A stretch of 34,375 nt of DNA from Dyella_B sp966430775 (lineage in GTDB: Bacteria; Pseudomonadota; Gammaproteobacteria; Xanthomonadales; Rhodanobacteraceae): positions 1 through 34,375 of the forward strand of contig CBJMMB010000028.1 of NCBI GenBank assembly GCA_966430775.1, given 5' to 3'. The notes under the pieces were generated by a model. That model worked only from the letters and a program-made list of their open reading frames with translations, was not told the DNA's origin and searched no databases. Within the stretch, counting starts at the first letter, position 1; each line of letters opens with the position of its first letter. Position numbers and translations under genes: made by a program. Of this stretch, positions 8,010 to 15,920 are shown in pieces.

Positions 8010-8780
8010 TCAACTGTTGCGGGACGGCGATCCGAAATGCAGCGCTTCGGAAATCTCGCCGGTGGCGCGGAGCAGGGCGGCGATCACGTCGTCCATGGTC
8101 TGCGCATGTTGTTCGATGTAAGGAATGGTGAGCGCGCATACCGCGGCGCCGTGCTGCAGGATGGGCGCGGAAAGATCGGTAACGGCGTCCACCACATGGC
8201 TTTTTTCGCAGGCATAACCGCGCGTGTGGATCTGGTTCACCAGGCGCATCAGTTTCTTGCGGTCCAGCGCGGGTTCGAAACGGGTAATCAGATCGAGCCA
8301 GCGTTCGCGCGTCTGTTCTTGCTGGAAAGCCAGCAGCACGTGCCCGGAAGTGGATTGCGACATCGGGCGGCGATGGCCCACGCGCACCACCAGGGCGACC
8401 TCACCGGGAGGATCCACGCGCGCCACCACCACGATCTGCTCGCCCGACGGCACTACCAGATGACAGGCCTGGCCGCAGGCGTCGGCCAGCCGGTGCATCA
8501 CCGGCAAGGCCGTCTCGATGGCGCTCTTGACCGGCGGTTGTTCCATGCCGAGACGGAACAGTCGCGGCGTCACCGAGTAGCCGACGTCGCCTTCGCCGCG
8601 GGCGATATAGTCGCGTTCTTCCAGCACCTGCAGCATGCGGAAGATCTCGCCGCGGGAACGGCCGACGCCCTCGGAAATCTCGGCGATGCTCAGCGGGCGG
8701 CTGGAGCCGGCCAGCAATTCCAGGATATCCAGCCCTTTGTCGAGCGCAGGCGCGCGGTACTTGGGTGTCGGATTGGGCAT
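8010..8780 (-). CDS. IclR-family transcriptional regulator (candidate L-fucose regulator)
   Basis: The 256-residue product has an N-terminal winged helix-turn-helix (about 12-75; ALDKGLDILELLAG, then PLSIAEISEGVGRSRGEIFRM) and a C-terminal IclR effector domain (about 85-250; GHRRPMSQSTSGHVLLAF and RTRGYACEKSH-like segment IHTRGYACEKSHVVDAV). IclR proteins bind palindromes near promoters and respond to a small carbon metabolite. Position between the fucosidase gene and fucP, divergent from the latter, suggests control of the fucose module. Start ATG at 8780 follows AAGGGA. A candidate operator (8867-8883) lies 87 bases upstream, and similar motifs precede other genes of the module. The effector (fucose or a pathway acid) cannot be read from sequence. 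Confidence 0.9.
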   Translation of the reverse strand: MPNPTPKYRAPALDKGLDILELLAGSSRPLSIAEISEGVGRSRGEIFRMLQVLEERDYIARGEGDVGYSVTPRLFRLGMEQPPVKSAIETALPVMHRLADACGQACHLVVPSGEQIVVVARVDPPGEVALVVRVGHRRPMSQSTSGHVLLAFQQEQTRERWLDLITRFEPALDRKKLMRLVNQIHTRGYACEKSHVVDAVTDLSAPILQHGAAVCALTIPYIEQHAQTMDDVIAALLRATGEISEALHFGSPSRNS

Positions 8781-8866
8781 GATGTTCCCTTATCGATCGA
8801 TTGGACTGATCGCGCCATCTTGCCCAAACTCGCCGATGGCATGTTGCGGCGCGACTTGTGCTATCA

Positions 8867-8883
8867 ATGAATAACGGTTTCAT
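8867..8883. promoter_or_regulatory. Candidate operator S1 between iclR-type gene and fucP
   Basis: The sequence ATGAATAACGGTTTCAT is an inverted repeat ATGAA-N7-TTCAT. It lies in the divergent region and could control both directions. IclR-family operators such as those of KdgR also carry GAAA/TTTC half-sites. Similar motifs occur at 17058-17074, 17149-17165 and 29906-29922. Binding is inference. Confidence 0.5.
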
Positions 8884-8941
8884 ATTTGCACAAACGGGCG
8901 GGGCCGTCACGTAGGAAAGCGGCTTGGCGCGGGTCTAGCGT

Positions 8942-8955
8942 AGGAGAAGCGGGTG
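8942..8955 (+). promoter_or_regulatory. Ribosome binding site that sets a GTG start for fucP
   Basis: AGGAG at 8942-8946 lies 6 bases before GTG at 8953-8955. No ATG in frame occurs before the first membrane helix with comparable spacing, so GTG is taken as the start codon. Confidence 0.75.
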
Positions 8956-10269
8956 GAAGTACAGACTGCAACAGAACACACCCCGGTGCCGGTGGCCGGC
9001 GCGTCGGACCATGGCCGGGCGTGGCTGCCGCTGGTGCTGATCGTCAGCCTGTTCTTCCTGTGGGGCGGCGCCAACAACCTCAACGACGTGCTGATCGCCC
9101 AGTTCAAGAAGGCGTTCGTACTCAGCGATTTCCGCGCCGGCTTGGTGCAGAGCGCGTTCTACCTGGGCTATTTCCTGATCGCCATGCCGGCGGGCATCTA
9201 TATGCGCCGCTTCGGCTACAAGAGCGCGGTGATCTTCGGGTTGGCGCTTTACGGCATCGGCGCCTTGCTGTTCTGGCCGGCGGCACAGATGGCCACCTAC
9301 GGCATGTTCCTGGTCGCATTGTTCGTGATCGCCAGCGGTCTGGCGTTTCTGGAAACTTCGGCCAATCCGTTCGTCACCCTGCTGGGGCCGCCGGAAACGG
9401 CCACCTCGCGGCTGAACTGGGCGCAGGCGTTCAACCCGCTCGGTTCGATCGCGGGCATCCTGATCGGCCAGCACTTCATCTTTTCCGGTGTCGAGCACAC
9501 GCCCGAACAAATCGCCGCGATGAGCCAGGCGGAGCGTGCCGCGTATTACGCCAGCGAAACCAGCGCGGTGCAGTGGCCGTACCTGGTGATCGGCGTGGTG
9601 GTGCTGTGCTGGGCGCTGTTGATCCTGGTGACGCGCTTCCCGCGGCCGATCACCACGCACGCGGCCAGCGCCAGCTCGGCGGTGGGCGGTGGCGTGATGG
9701 GCAGGCTGCTGCGCGACAAATTGTTTCTTGGCGCGTTGCTGTCGCAGTTCTTCTACGTGGGCGCGCAGGTGGGTGTGTGGAGCTACACCATTCGCTACGT
9801 GCAGGCGTCCATGCCGAGCATGACGCATCGCGAAGCCGCCAACTTCCTTACCGCCGAACTGGTGTGTTTCATGCTCGGCCGTTTTGCCGGCGCAGCCTTG
9901 ATGAAATACGCCGCGCCGGTGCGCCTGTTGATGACCTTCGCGGCGATCAACGTCGTGCTGATGCTGTATGCCCTGGCCGTGCCGGGATTGAGTGGCGCGT
10001 GTGCGCTGGCCGCCTGCAGTTTCTTCATGTCGGTGATGTATCCGACCATTTTCGCGCTGGGCGTGGAAGGGCGCGGAGACGATGAGCGAAAACTCGGCTC
10101 GGCCATGCTGGTGATGACCATCATCGGCGGCGCGGTGCTTACCGCGGTGATGGGCGCGGTATCCGATCATTCCACCATTGCGGACGCGATGATCGTGCCG
10201 GCCTGTTCATTCGCCGTGGTGGGCCTGTTCGCATGGCGGCGCGGCCGCAGCAAAGGGAGCGCAAGCTGA
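8953..10269 (+). CDS. fucP: L-fucose:H+ symporter, MFS
   Basis: FucP imports L-fucose across the inner membrane with a proton. The 438-residue product has about 12 membrane segments, beginning with LPLVLIVSLFFLWGGANNLN, whose FFLWGGANNLND motif is characteristic of the FHS (fucose-galactose-gluconate) family. Further family marks are GYFLIAMPAGIYMRRFGYK and LETSANPFVTLLGPPETA. Start is GTG (see ribosome binding site). Its stop codon TGA overlaps the ATG of the mutarotase gene by one base (TGATG), so the two are translationally coupled. It is divergent from the IclR-type gene. No FucI, FucK or FucA is seen in the window; the imported sugar is predicted to be oxidised instead. Confidence 0.93.
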   Translation: MEVQTATEHTPVPVAGASDHGRAWLPLVLIVSLFFLWGGANNLNDVLIAQFKKAFVLSDFRAGLVQSAFYLGYFLIAMPAGIYMRRFGYKSAVIFGLALYGIGALLFWPAAQMATYGMFLVALFVIASGLAFLETSANPFVTLLGPPETATSRLNWAQAFNPLGSIAGILIGQHFIFSGVEHTPEQIAAMSQAERAAYYASETSAVQWPYLVIGVVVLCWALLILVTRFPRPITTHAASASSAVGGGVMGRLLRDKLFLGALLSQFFYVGAQVGVWSYTIRYVQASMPSMTHREAANFLTAELVCFMLGRFAGAALMKYAAPVRLLMTFAAINVVLMLYALAVPGLSGACALAACSFFMSVMYPTIFALGVEGRGDDERKLGSAMLVMTIIGGAVLTAVMGAVSDHSTIADAMIVPACSFAVVGLFAWRRGRSKGSAS

Positions 10270-10622
10270 TGCAACGCTACTACTACGCGCTGGACCTCAA
10301 GGACGATTCGGCCGCCATTGCCGAATACGAGCGCTGGCATCGTCCGGGCGTGGTCTGGCCGGAAATCATCAGCTCGATTCGCACCGCCGGCATCGAGGAG
10401 ATGGAAATCTTCCGCACCGGCAATCGCCTGGTGATGGTGGTGCAGATGGCCGATGACCACGCGCCTGCGGCCAAACGTGAATCGGATGACGATGCGCGAA
10501 CCAAGGAATGGGAGCAGCTGATGGATCGCTATCAGCAGCGCTTGCCATGGGCGCCCGAAGGCGTGAAATGGGTGCCGATGGGGCGCATCTTTTCGCTCAA
10601 GGAAGCCTTGGCCGTACTGTAG
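10269..10622 (+). CDS. L-rhamnose mutarotase family (RhaM) protein, probable L-fucose mutarotase
   Basis: RhaM-type proteins interconvert alpha and beta anomers of 6-deoxysugars. The 117-residue product matches the family in length and in motifs: YYYALDLKDD at the N-terminus, YERWHRPGVVWPEI (residues near 20-33, with the conserved His and WPE) and W near the C-terminus before GVKWVPMGRIFSL. The gene is coupled to fucP by a one-base stop/start overlap, with GGAG upstream. Since the neighbours use L-fucose and not rhamnose, L-fucose (or L-galactose) is the likelier substrate; the usual fucose mutarotase FucU is a different family. Its TAG stop codon (10620-10622) lies in the left arm of a family A repeat. 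Confidence 0.88.
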   Translation: MQRYYYALDLKDDSAAIAEYERWHRPGVVWPEIISSIRTAGIEEMEIFRTGNRLVMVVQMADDHAPAAKRESDDDARTKEWEQLMDRYQQRLPWAPEGVKWVPMGRIFSLKEALAVL

Positions 10623-10680
10623 GTTGGGGTGCAAACCCCAACATCGCTTCGTACACGTTGGGGTTCGCCCCCCAACCTAC
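10619..10680. repeat. Inverted repeat, family A copy 3, supplying stop codons of both flanking genes
   Basis: Arms of 24 bases (10619-10642 and 10657-10680) pair with two mismatches around a 14-base loop. The left arm is identical in sequence to that of copy 1 (begins GTAGGTTGGGGTGC), 6.7 kb away. The left arm contains the TAG stop of the mutarotase gene and the right arm the TAG stop of the minus-strand lldD-type gene (10677-10679). It is probably a bidirectional terminator. Confidence 0.9.
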
Positions 10681-11819
10681 ACGCGCCAGATGATGTCGGA
10701 CGAGATGTTGCGCACATCCGTCTGCCCGGTCAGCGCCATGCTGACGCTGAGCTCGCGGCGAATCAGCTCGATGGCCTTGGTCACACCCGCTTCGCCCATC
10801 GCGCCCAGTCCATACAGGAACGCCTTGCCGATCAGGCCGGCGTGCGCACCGTAGGCGAGGGCCTTGAGCAGGTCCTGGCCGCTCTGGATGCCGCTGTCGA
10901 ACAGCACCTGCGTACGGCCGCCGACGGCTTCCACGATGGACGGCAGCACGTCGATGGTGGCGGGCGCGCCATCGAGTTGGCGGCCGCCGTGATTGGAAAC
11001 GACGATGGCATCTACGCCGTGCTCGGCAGCGATGCGTGCATCGCGCACGTCGAGGATGCCCTTGATGATCAGCTTGCCGGGCCACAGCTCGCGAATCCAT
11101 TCCAAATCTTTCCACTCCAGCGTGGGATCGAACTGGTTGGCGATCCATTGCGCAAGGGTGGTGAGGCTGTCGGTGTTGTCGATGCGGCCTTGCAGGTTGC
11201 CGAACGAACGGCTGGGCGCACGCAACATGCTCCACGCCCAGCGCGGTTTGCTGGCCATGTCCAGGATGTTGCGCAGGGTGATCTTCGGCGGTACGGAAAG
11301 GCCGTTCTTGATTTCGCGGTGACGCTGGCCCTGGATGGTCAGGTCCGCGGTGAGCATCAAGGCGGAGCACTCTGCCGCCCTGGCGCGCTGGATCAAGTCG
11401 CGCGTAAAGCCGCGATCGCGCATCACATAGACCTGGAACCAGAACGGCTTTCCCGTCGCCGCGCGTACCTGTTCGATCGAACAGATCGACATGGTGCTGA
11501 GGCAGAACGGAATGCCGGCCTTGTCGGCGGCGCGAGCGCCCAGGATTTCGCCGGCGCCGTGCTGCAGGCCGGTAAGCCCGGTTGGCGCGATCGCAAGCGG
11601 CATCGACACCGGCTGGCCGACGATGTCCGTGACCAGCGAACGGTTATCCACGTTGCCCATCACGCGTTGCCGCAAGGCGATGCGTTCGAACGCGGCGCGG
11701 TTGGCGCGCAGCGTCACTTCATCGTAGGAGCCGCGATCGGCGTATTCGAAGAATGCGCGCGGGACGCGGCGCTTTGCCAGTTCACGCAGGTCGGCGACGT
11801 TGGTGATGGGGGTTGTCAT
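10677..11819 (-). CDS. lldD: FMN-dependent L-lactate dehydrogenase / alpha-hydroxy-acid oxidase
   Basis: LldD-type flavoproteins oxidise L-lactate to pyruvate and pass electrons to the respiratory chain at the inner membrane. The 380-residue product has the FMN-binding barrel with IAPTG near 78, QVYVMRD and ADLTIQGQRHREI, and the active-site signature SNHGGRQLDG, where His277 is the catalytic base and the Arg binds the substrate carboxylate. Length matches the family. Start ATG follows GGAG by 6 bases. It lies 200 bases downstream of the fuconate dehydratase gene on the same strand, separated by a repeat. In this context it would consume the L-lactate formed from L-fucose; a related hydroxy acid is possible. 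Its stop codon is in the family A repeat. Confidence 0.9.
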   Translation of the reverse strand: MTTPITNVADLRELAKRRVPRAFFEYADRGSYDEVTLRANRAAFERIALRQRVMGNVDNRSLVTDIVGQPVSMPLAIAPTGLTGLQHGAGEILGARAADKAGIPFCLSTMSICSIEQVRAATGKPFWFQVYVMRDRGFTRDLIQRARAAECSALMLTADLTIQGQRHREIKNGLSVPPKITLRNILDMASKPRWAWSMLRAPSRSFGNLQGRIDNTDSLTTLAQWIANQFDPTLEWKDLEWIRELWPGKLIIKGILDVRDARIAAEHGVDAIVVSNHGGRQLDGAPATIDVLPSIVEAVGGRTQVLFDSGIQSGQDLLKALAYGAHAGLIGKAFLYGLGAMGEAGVTKAIELIRRELSVSMALTGQTDVRNISSDIIWRV

Positions 11820-11893
11820 GCGCGCTCCGTTTTTTTCGCTTTTCTACGGCGGGCAGTAAGCGGGGAGGGGCAGTTTTGTGTAAAGCCCCATGT

Positions 11894-12016
11894 CGTCATT
11901 CCGGCGGACGCCGGAATCCAGTTTGAATAAGTTGTGCGCAGCAGACAAAACGTCTTTTTAGTTCGTGTGCTACGCACTCCATGTTTGACTGGATTACTGC
12001 TTTCGCCGGAATGACG
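11894..12016. repeat. Long inverted repeat, family B copy 1
   Basis: A sequence of about 123 bases is bounded by CGTCATTCCGGCG and its complement CGCCGGAATGACG. Each end holds a small nested palindrome (TTCCGGC...GCCGGAA). An inner part, GTGCGCAGCAGAC, pairs imperfectly with GTGTGCTACGCAC. It fills the gap between the lldD-type gene and the dehydratase gene, ending 4 bases before the dehydratase stop. A homologous copy in the opposite orientation lies at 24065-24180. No target-site duplication or transposase is evident. Confidence 0.85.
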
Positions 12017-12019
12017 GCA

Positions 12020-13339
12020 CTACTGCACACTCGCCGCATCAACCGCCTCACACCACACCGGCCCATCCGGATAGCAGAACTGCTCCAGCGTATCGGCATG
12101 CATCTGCGCGGAGAACCCCGGCGTTCGCGGCGCGATGTAATGGCCGTTGCGAATCACCACCGGATCCACGAAATGCTCGTGCAGATGATCGACGAATTCG
12201 ATCGCGCGATCTTCCTTCTTGCCGGTGATCGCCACGAAATCGGCCATCGCCAGGTGCTGCACCAGCTCGCACAGGCCCACGCCGCCGGCATGCGGATACA
12301 CGCGCACGCCATATTTGGCGGCCAGCAATAGAATCGCCAGGTTTTCGTTGACGCCGCCGACGCGCGCCGCATCGATCTGCACCAGATCCACTGCGCCGGC
12401 CTGGAACAACTGCTTGAAGATCACGCGGTTCTGCGTGTGCTCGCCGGTAGAAATCGGCACGGGTGCGACGGCACGGCGGATGGCGGCGTGGCCGAGTACA
12501 TCATCGGGGCTGGTCGGTTCTTCCACCCATTCCAGGCCCACGTCGACGAGGCGCTTGAGCCATGCAATGGCATCGGGCACGTTCCAGCGCTGATTGGCGT
12601 CGACGGCGATGGCGATGTCCGGCCCCACCGTTTCGCGCGCCAGGTGGCAGCGACGCACGTCGTCTTCCACGTTCAGGCCCACCTTGAGCTTGATGGTGCG
12701 GAAGCCGTCGGCCACCGCTTCGCGCGCGAGGCGCTGCATCTTTTCGTCGGAATAGCCGAGCCAGCCGGGCGAAGTGGTGTACGCCGGATAGCCTTCGGCC
12801 AGTAGTTGCTCGATGCGCTGCGCCTTGCTGGGCGCGGCGGCGTGCAACATGGTCAAGGCTTCTTCGGGCGTCAGCGCATCGGTCAGGTAGCGGAAATCGA
12901 TGGCGGCGACGATCTGTTCCGGCGTCATGTCGGCGATAAAGCGCCACAGCGGCTTGCCGGCGACGCGCGCGGCAAGATCCCACGCGGCGTTGACCACCGC
13001 GCCGATCGCCATGTGCATCACGCCTTTTTCAGGGCCGAGCCAGCGCAGTTGCGAGTCGCCGACCATGCGCATCGAAAAGCCGCCGAGATCGCCGATCACT
13101 TCGTTGAGGTGCAGCCCGACCACGTGATCGGCCAGCGCATCGATGGCGGCCTTCTGCACGTCGTTGCCGCGGCCGATGGTGAAGGCGAGGCCGTAGCCGG
13201 CCAGGCCCGGTTGATCCGTGCGCATCACGACGTATGCGGCGGAATAGTCCGGATCGGGATTCATCGCATCCGAGCCGTCCAGTTCACGCGACGTGGGAAA
13301 GCGAATGTCGTAAGTGTCGAGCGCCGTGATCTTGGTCAT
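12020..13339 (-). CDS. L-fuconate dehydratase, enolase superfamily
   Basis: The enzyme removes water from L-fuconate to give 2-keto-3-deoxy-L-fuconate. The 439-residue product is a mandelate-racemase-type enolase with the complete fuconate dehydratase active site: Lys217 and Lys219 in IKLKVG, metal ligands Asp247 (AVDANQRW), Glu273 (VEEPTSPDD) and Glu300 (STGEH), and His350 in YPHAGG. These sit one residue before the numbers known for the X. campestris enzyme (441 residues), so orthology is likely. The start ATG at 13339 begins MTKITALDTYDIRFPTSREL, as in that enzyme; a longer frame to 13414 is not needed. It is the fifth gene of the fucose operon, 52 bases after the FAH-type gene. Confidence 0.95.
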   Translation of the reverse strand: MTKITALDTYDIRFPTSRELDGSDAMNPDPDYSAAYVVMRTDQPGLAGYGLAFTIGRGNDVQKAAIDALADHVVGLHLNEVIGDLGGFSMRMVGDSQLRWLGPEKGVMHMAIGAVVNAAWDLAARVAGKPLWRFIADMTPEQIVAAIDFRYLTDALTPEEALTMLHAAAPSKAQRIEQLLAEGYPAYTTSPGWLGYSDEKMQRLAREAVADGFRTIKLKVGLNVEDDVRRCHLARETVGPDIAIAVDANQRWNVPDAIAWLKRLVDVGLEWVEEPTSPDDVLGHAAIRRAVAPVPISTGEHTQNRVIFKQLFQAGAVDLVQIDAARVGGVNENLAILLLAAKYGVRVYPHAGGVGLCELVQHLAMADFVAITGKKEDRAIEFVDHLHEHFVDPVVIRNGHYIAPRTPGFSAQMHADTLEQFCYPDGPVWCEAVDAASVQ

Positions 13340-13391
13340 CGTGGGGTCGTCCCTGCATCCGTAGAAAGTGGGAAAGAAAGGTTCATACGAG

Positions 13392-14246
13392 TCATTGATC
13401 GTTGGGATGCGCACGGACGCGCTGGCGTTGCGTGCCTAGACCCGCGATGCCCAGCTCGATGGTGTTGCCGGCGCGCAGATAAGTCGGCGGCTTCTGCCCC
13501 AGGCCCACGCCCGAAGGCGTGCCGGTGCTGATCACATCGCCGGGCAGCAGCGTCATGTAGCGGCTGATGTAGCTCACCAGCTGCGCCACGCCGAAAATCA
13601 TCGTGCGCGTGTTGCCGTTCTGGTAGCGATGGCCATCCACTTCCAGCCACAGGCCAAGGTTCTGCGGGTCGGGCACTTCGTCGGTCGTCACCAGCCACGG
13701 GCCGATCGGACCGAAGGTGTCGCAGCTCTTGCCCTTCACCCACTGGCCGCCGTGTTCGAGCTGGAACTCGCGCTCGGACAGGTCGTTCACCACCACGTAG
13801 CCGGCTACATGATCCAGCGCCTGTTCCACGCTGACGCTGCGCGCGGTTTCACCGATCACGACGCCGAGTTCCACTTCCCAGTCGGTCTTGACCGAACCTT
13901 GCGGAATGATCACGTCGTCGTTCGGCCCCATCAGGGCGCTGGTGGCCTTCATGAAGAGAATGGGCTGCTCAGGAATCGGCGCGTTGGTTTCCGCCGCATG
14001 CTCGCTGTAATTCAAGCCGACGCAGATGAACTTGTTGACGTGCGCGACGGGTGCGCCATAGCGCGGTTCGCCCGCGACCTGCGGCAGGCTTTGCGGATCG
14101 ATCGCGGCCAGGCGCGCGCGGCCTTCGCGGCTGAGCGTTGGTGTATCGATGTCATGGATGACGGAAGACAGATCGCGCAACACACCGTTTGCGTCGATCA
14201 GGCCGGGTTTTTCCTTGCCGGCTGCGCCATAGCGTACGAGTTTCAT
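13392..14246 (-). CDS. FAH-family hydrolase, probable 2,4-diketo-3-deoxy-L-fuconate hydrolase
   Basis: In the oxidative L-fucose pathway this enzyme cleaves 2,4-diketo-3-deoxy-L-fuconate to pyruvate and L-lactate. The 284-residue product is a fumarylacetoacetate hydrolase-family protein with FICVGLNYSEHAAE (73-86), the metal-ligand motif DWEVELGVVIG (Glu124 and Glu126) and VVVNDLSERE (Asp155). The C-terminal GDVISTGTPSGVGLG is also typical. Such proteins are often misnamed ureidoglycolate lyase; the operon position between the SDR and the fuconate dehydratase genes supports the fucose role. It starts 18 bases after the SDR stop. The magnesium or manganese dependence is family knowledge. Confidence 0.9.
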   Translation of the reverse strand: MKLVRYGAAGKEKPGLIDANGVLRDLSSVIHDIDTPTLSREGRARLAAIDPQSLPQVAGEPRYGAPVAHVNKFICVGLNYSEHAAETNAPIPEQPILFMKATSALMGPNDDVIIPQGSVKTDWEVELGVVIGETARSVSVEQALDHVAGYVVVNDLSEREFQLEHGGQWVKGKSCDTFGPIGPWLVTTDEVPDPQNLGLWLEVDGHRYQNGNTRTMIFGVAQLVSYISRYMTLLPGDVISTGTPSGVGLGQKPPTYLRAGNTIELGIAGLGTQRQRVRAHPNDQ

Positions 14247-14264
14247 AGCGTTCGCTCTTGTTCT

Positions 14265-15011
14265 TTAGTTGGACCAGCCGCCGTCCACAACGTGGACGGT
14301 GCCGGTGGTGAATGCGGATTCGTCGGAGGCGAGGTAAAGCGCCAGCGCGGCGATTTCTTCGGGCTCGCCCAGGCGACCCATCGGCTGGCGCTGCACGAAG
14401 CTGCGCCAGTTGGCTTCTTCGTCGCCGCCCAATGCACGCACGCGATCACCCAGCGACGGCGTTTTCACCGTGCCGGGGCAGATCGCGTTGCAGCGAATGC
14501 CGCGCGCGACGAAATCCGAGGCGATCGAACGGGTAAGGCCGATCACCGCCGCCTTGGTCGTGCTGTAGGCGAAGCGGTTGGGCACACCCTTGATGCTGGA
14601 AGCCACCGAGGACATGTTGATGATGCTGCCCTTGCCGCGCTCGAGCATGCCGGGCAGCACGGCCTTGCACAGCTGGAACATGCTGTCGACATTGATCGCG
14701 AACGAACGCTGCCAGCTTGCCTCGTCGGTATCCAGGATGGTGCCGGCGTGCACGTAGCCGGCGCAGTTGAACAGCACGTCGAGCGGACCGCTTTCGTGCA
14801 CCAGCGCCTTGATCTGCTCGGCTTGCGTCACGTCGAGTGTGCGGGTGGTGATGGATGCGTGTTCGGCAGCGAGGCTCGCCAATGCGTCGGCATTGATGTC
14901 GGTAGCCAGCACCTTGGCGCCTTCTTTCGCAAAGGCGAGCGCGGTGGCGCGGCCGATGCCGGCACCTGCCGCGGTGATCAAGGCATATTTGCCGGAAAGA
15001 CGTCCGCTCAT
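14265..15011 (-). CDS. SDR, probable 2-keto-3-deoxy-L-fuconate dehydrogenase
   Basis: The predicted reaction oxidises C4 of 2-keto-3-deoxy-L-fuconate with NAD+ to the 2,4-diketo acid. The 248-residue product is a classical short-chain dehydrogenase: TAAGAGIG at 13-20 binds the cofactor, ATDIN after the second strand has an Asp that favours NAD over NADP, NCAG at 82-85, catalytic Ser135, and YSTTK with Tyr149 and Lys153. The ending VHVVDGGWSN is usual for the family. Start ATG follows AGGAG. It is the third gene of the operon, 21 bases after the fuconolactonase gene. The specific substrate rests on context. Confidence 0.9.
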   Translation of the reverse strand: MSGRLSGKYALITAAGAGIGRATALAFAKEGAKVLATDINADALASLAAEHASITTRTLDVTQAEQIKALVHESGPLDVLFNCAGYVHAGTILDTDEASWQRSFAINVDSMFQLCKAVLPGMLERGKGSIINMSSVASSIKGVPNRFAYSTTKAAVIGLTRSIASDFVARGIRCNAICPGTVKTPSLGDRVRALGGDEEANWRSFVQRQPMGRLGEPEEIAALALYLASDESAFTTGTVHVVDGGWSN

Positions 15012-15032
15012 GCGTTTGGCTCCTGGTATGGG

Positions 15033-15920
15033 TTACAGCGCACGTTGCGTGAGTTCATGGCGTGCTCCTTGGTTCTGAAGATCGATATCCAGTGCATAAA
15101 AGCGCACCGCGTTGGCGGCGAACACGTCCGCCTGCGCGCCGGGTGCGTAGCGCTCGGTCAGTTGCATGGCCACCTGCAGCCAGTGCGCGTAATTGGCGTG
15201 CGTGGTGAGCACCGGCCAGTCACTGCCCCACATCAGGCGCTCGGGGCCGAAGTGCGAAAACAGGTCGGCGACGTACGGTTCGATGGCGTCTTCATGCACC
15301 GGCTCGCCCAGCAGCGTAAGCAGGCCGGAGAGCTTGCAATGCAAGCTTGCATGCTGCGCCAATTCGTCGATCCAGCTGGTCCATTGATCGAAGCGGCCGT
15401 CGTCGATGGAAGGTTTGCCGGCGTGATCCAGCACCATGTTCAACTGCGGATGCCGGCGCAGGCGGCGCAACAGGGCAGGGAACTGGCGCATGTCCACCAG
15501 CGCATCGAACGCAAGACCGCAATCGAGGATGCAATCGAAGGCGCGATCGAGCGAAGGCCGCGCCAGCCAATCCGGGTCGGCCAGGTCCTGCGCCATCGGG
15601 CGCAAGCCGCACAGCAGACCGTTGCCGTCGCGAATCAGCGCATCGATGCGTGCGCCCACGTCGCCGGCTTCCATATCGACCCAGCCCACCACGCCGACGA
15701 CGGATGCATCTTCGCGCGCCAATTCGAACAGATAGCGCGTTTCGTCCTCGGTCGGTGCGGCCTGCACCAGCACGCTGTATTGCACGCCGGCGGCTTCGCG
15801 CTGTGCACGAAGATGTTCCGGCAAGAACGCCTGTTGCAGCGCTTCCGGCGCTTGCGCAAGCCAACCGTAGTCGCCGCGCGCAGGCTGCCAGTAATGCTGG
15901 TGGGCATCCACGACGATCAT
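15033..15920 (-). CDS. Amidohydrolase-family L-fuconolactonase
   Basis: The predicted role is hydrolysis of L-fucono-lactone to L-fuconate. The 295-residue product is an amidohydrolase_2 type barrel starting MIVVDAHQHYW, with the metal-binding HxH at residues 7-9, a further active-site His in LDHAGKP, and the C-terminal metal or catalytic Asp in MWGSDWPV. The start ATG (15918-15920) overlaps the aldo/keto reductase stop as ATGA, a sign of coupled translation; AGGAGG lies 13 bases upstream. A longer open frame to 16043 runs through the reductase gene and is rejected. Lactonases of this group act on L-fucono-, L-galactono- or related lactones. Confidence 0.92.
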   Translation of the reverse strand: MIVVDAHQHYWQPARGDYGWLAQAPEALQQAFLPEHLRAQREAAGVQYSVLVQAAPTEDETRYLFELAREDASVVGVVGWVDMEAGDVGARIDALIRDGNGLLCGLRPMAQDLADPDWLARPSLDRAFDCILDCGLAFDALVDMRQFPALLRRLRRHPQLNMVLDHAGKPSIDDGRFDQWTSWIDELAQHASLHCKLSGLLTLLGEPVHEDAIEPYVADLFSHFGPERLMWGSDWPVLTTHANYAHWLQVAMQLTERYAPGAQADVFAANAVRFYALDIDLQNQGARHELTQRAL

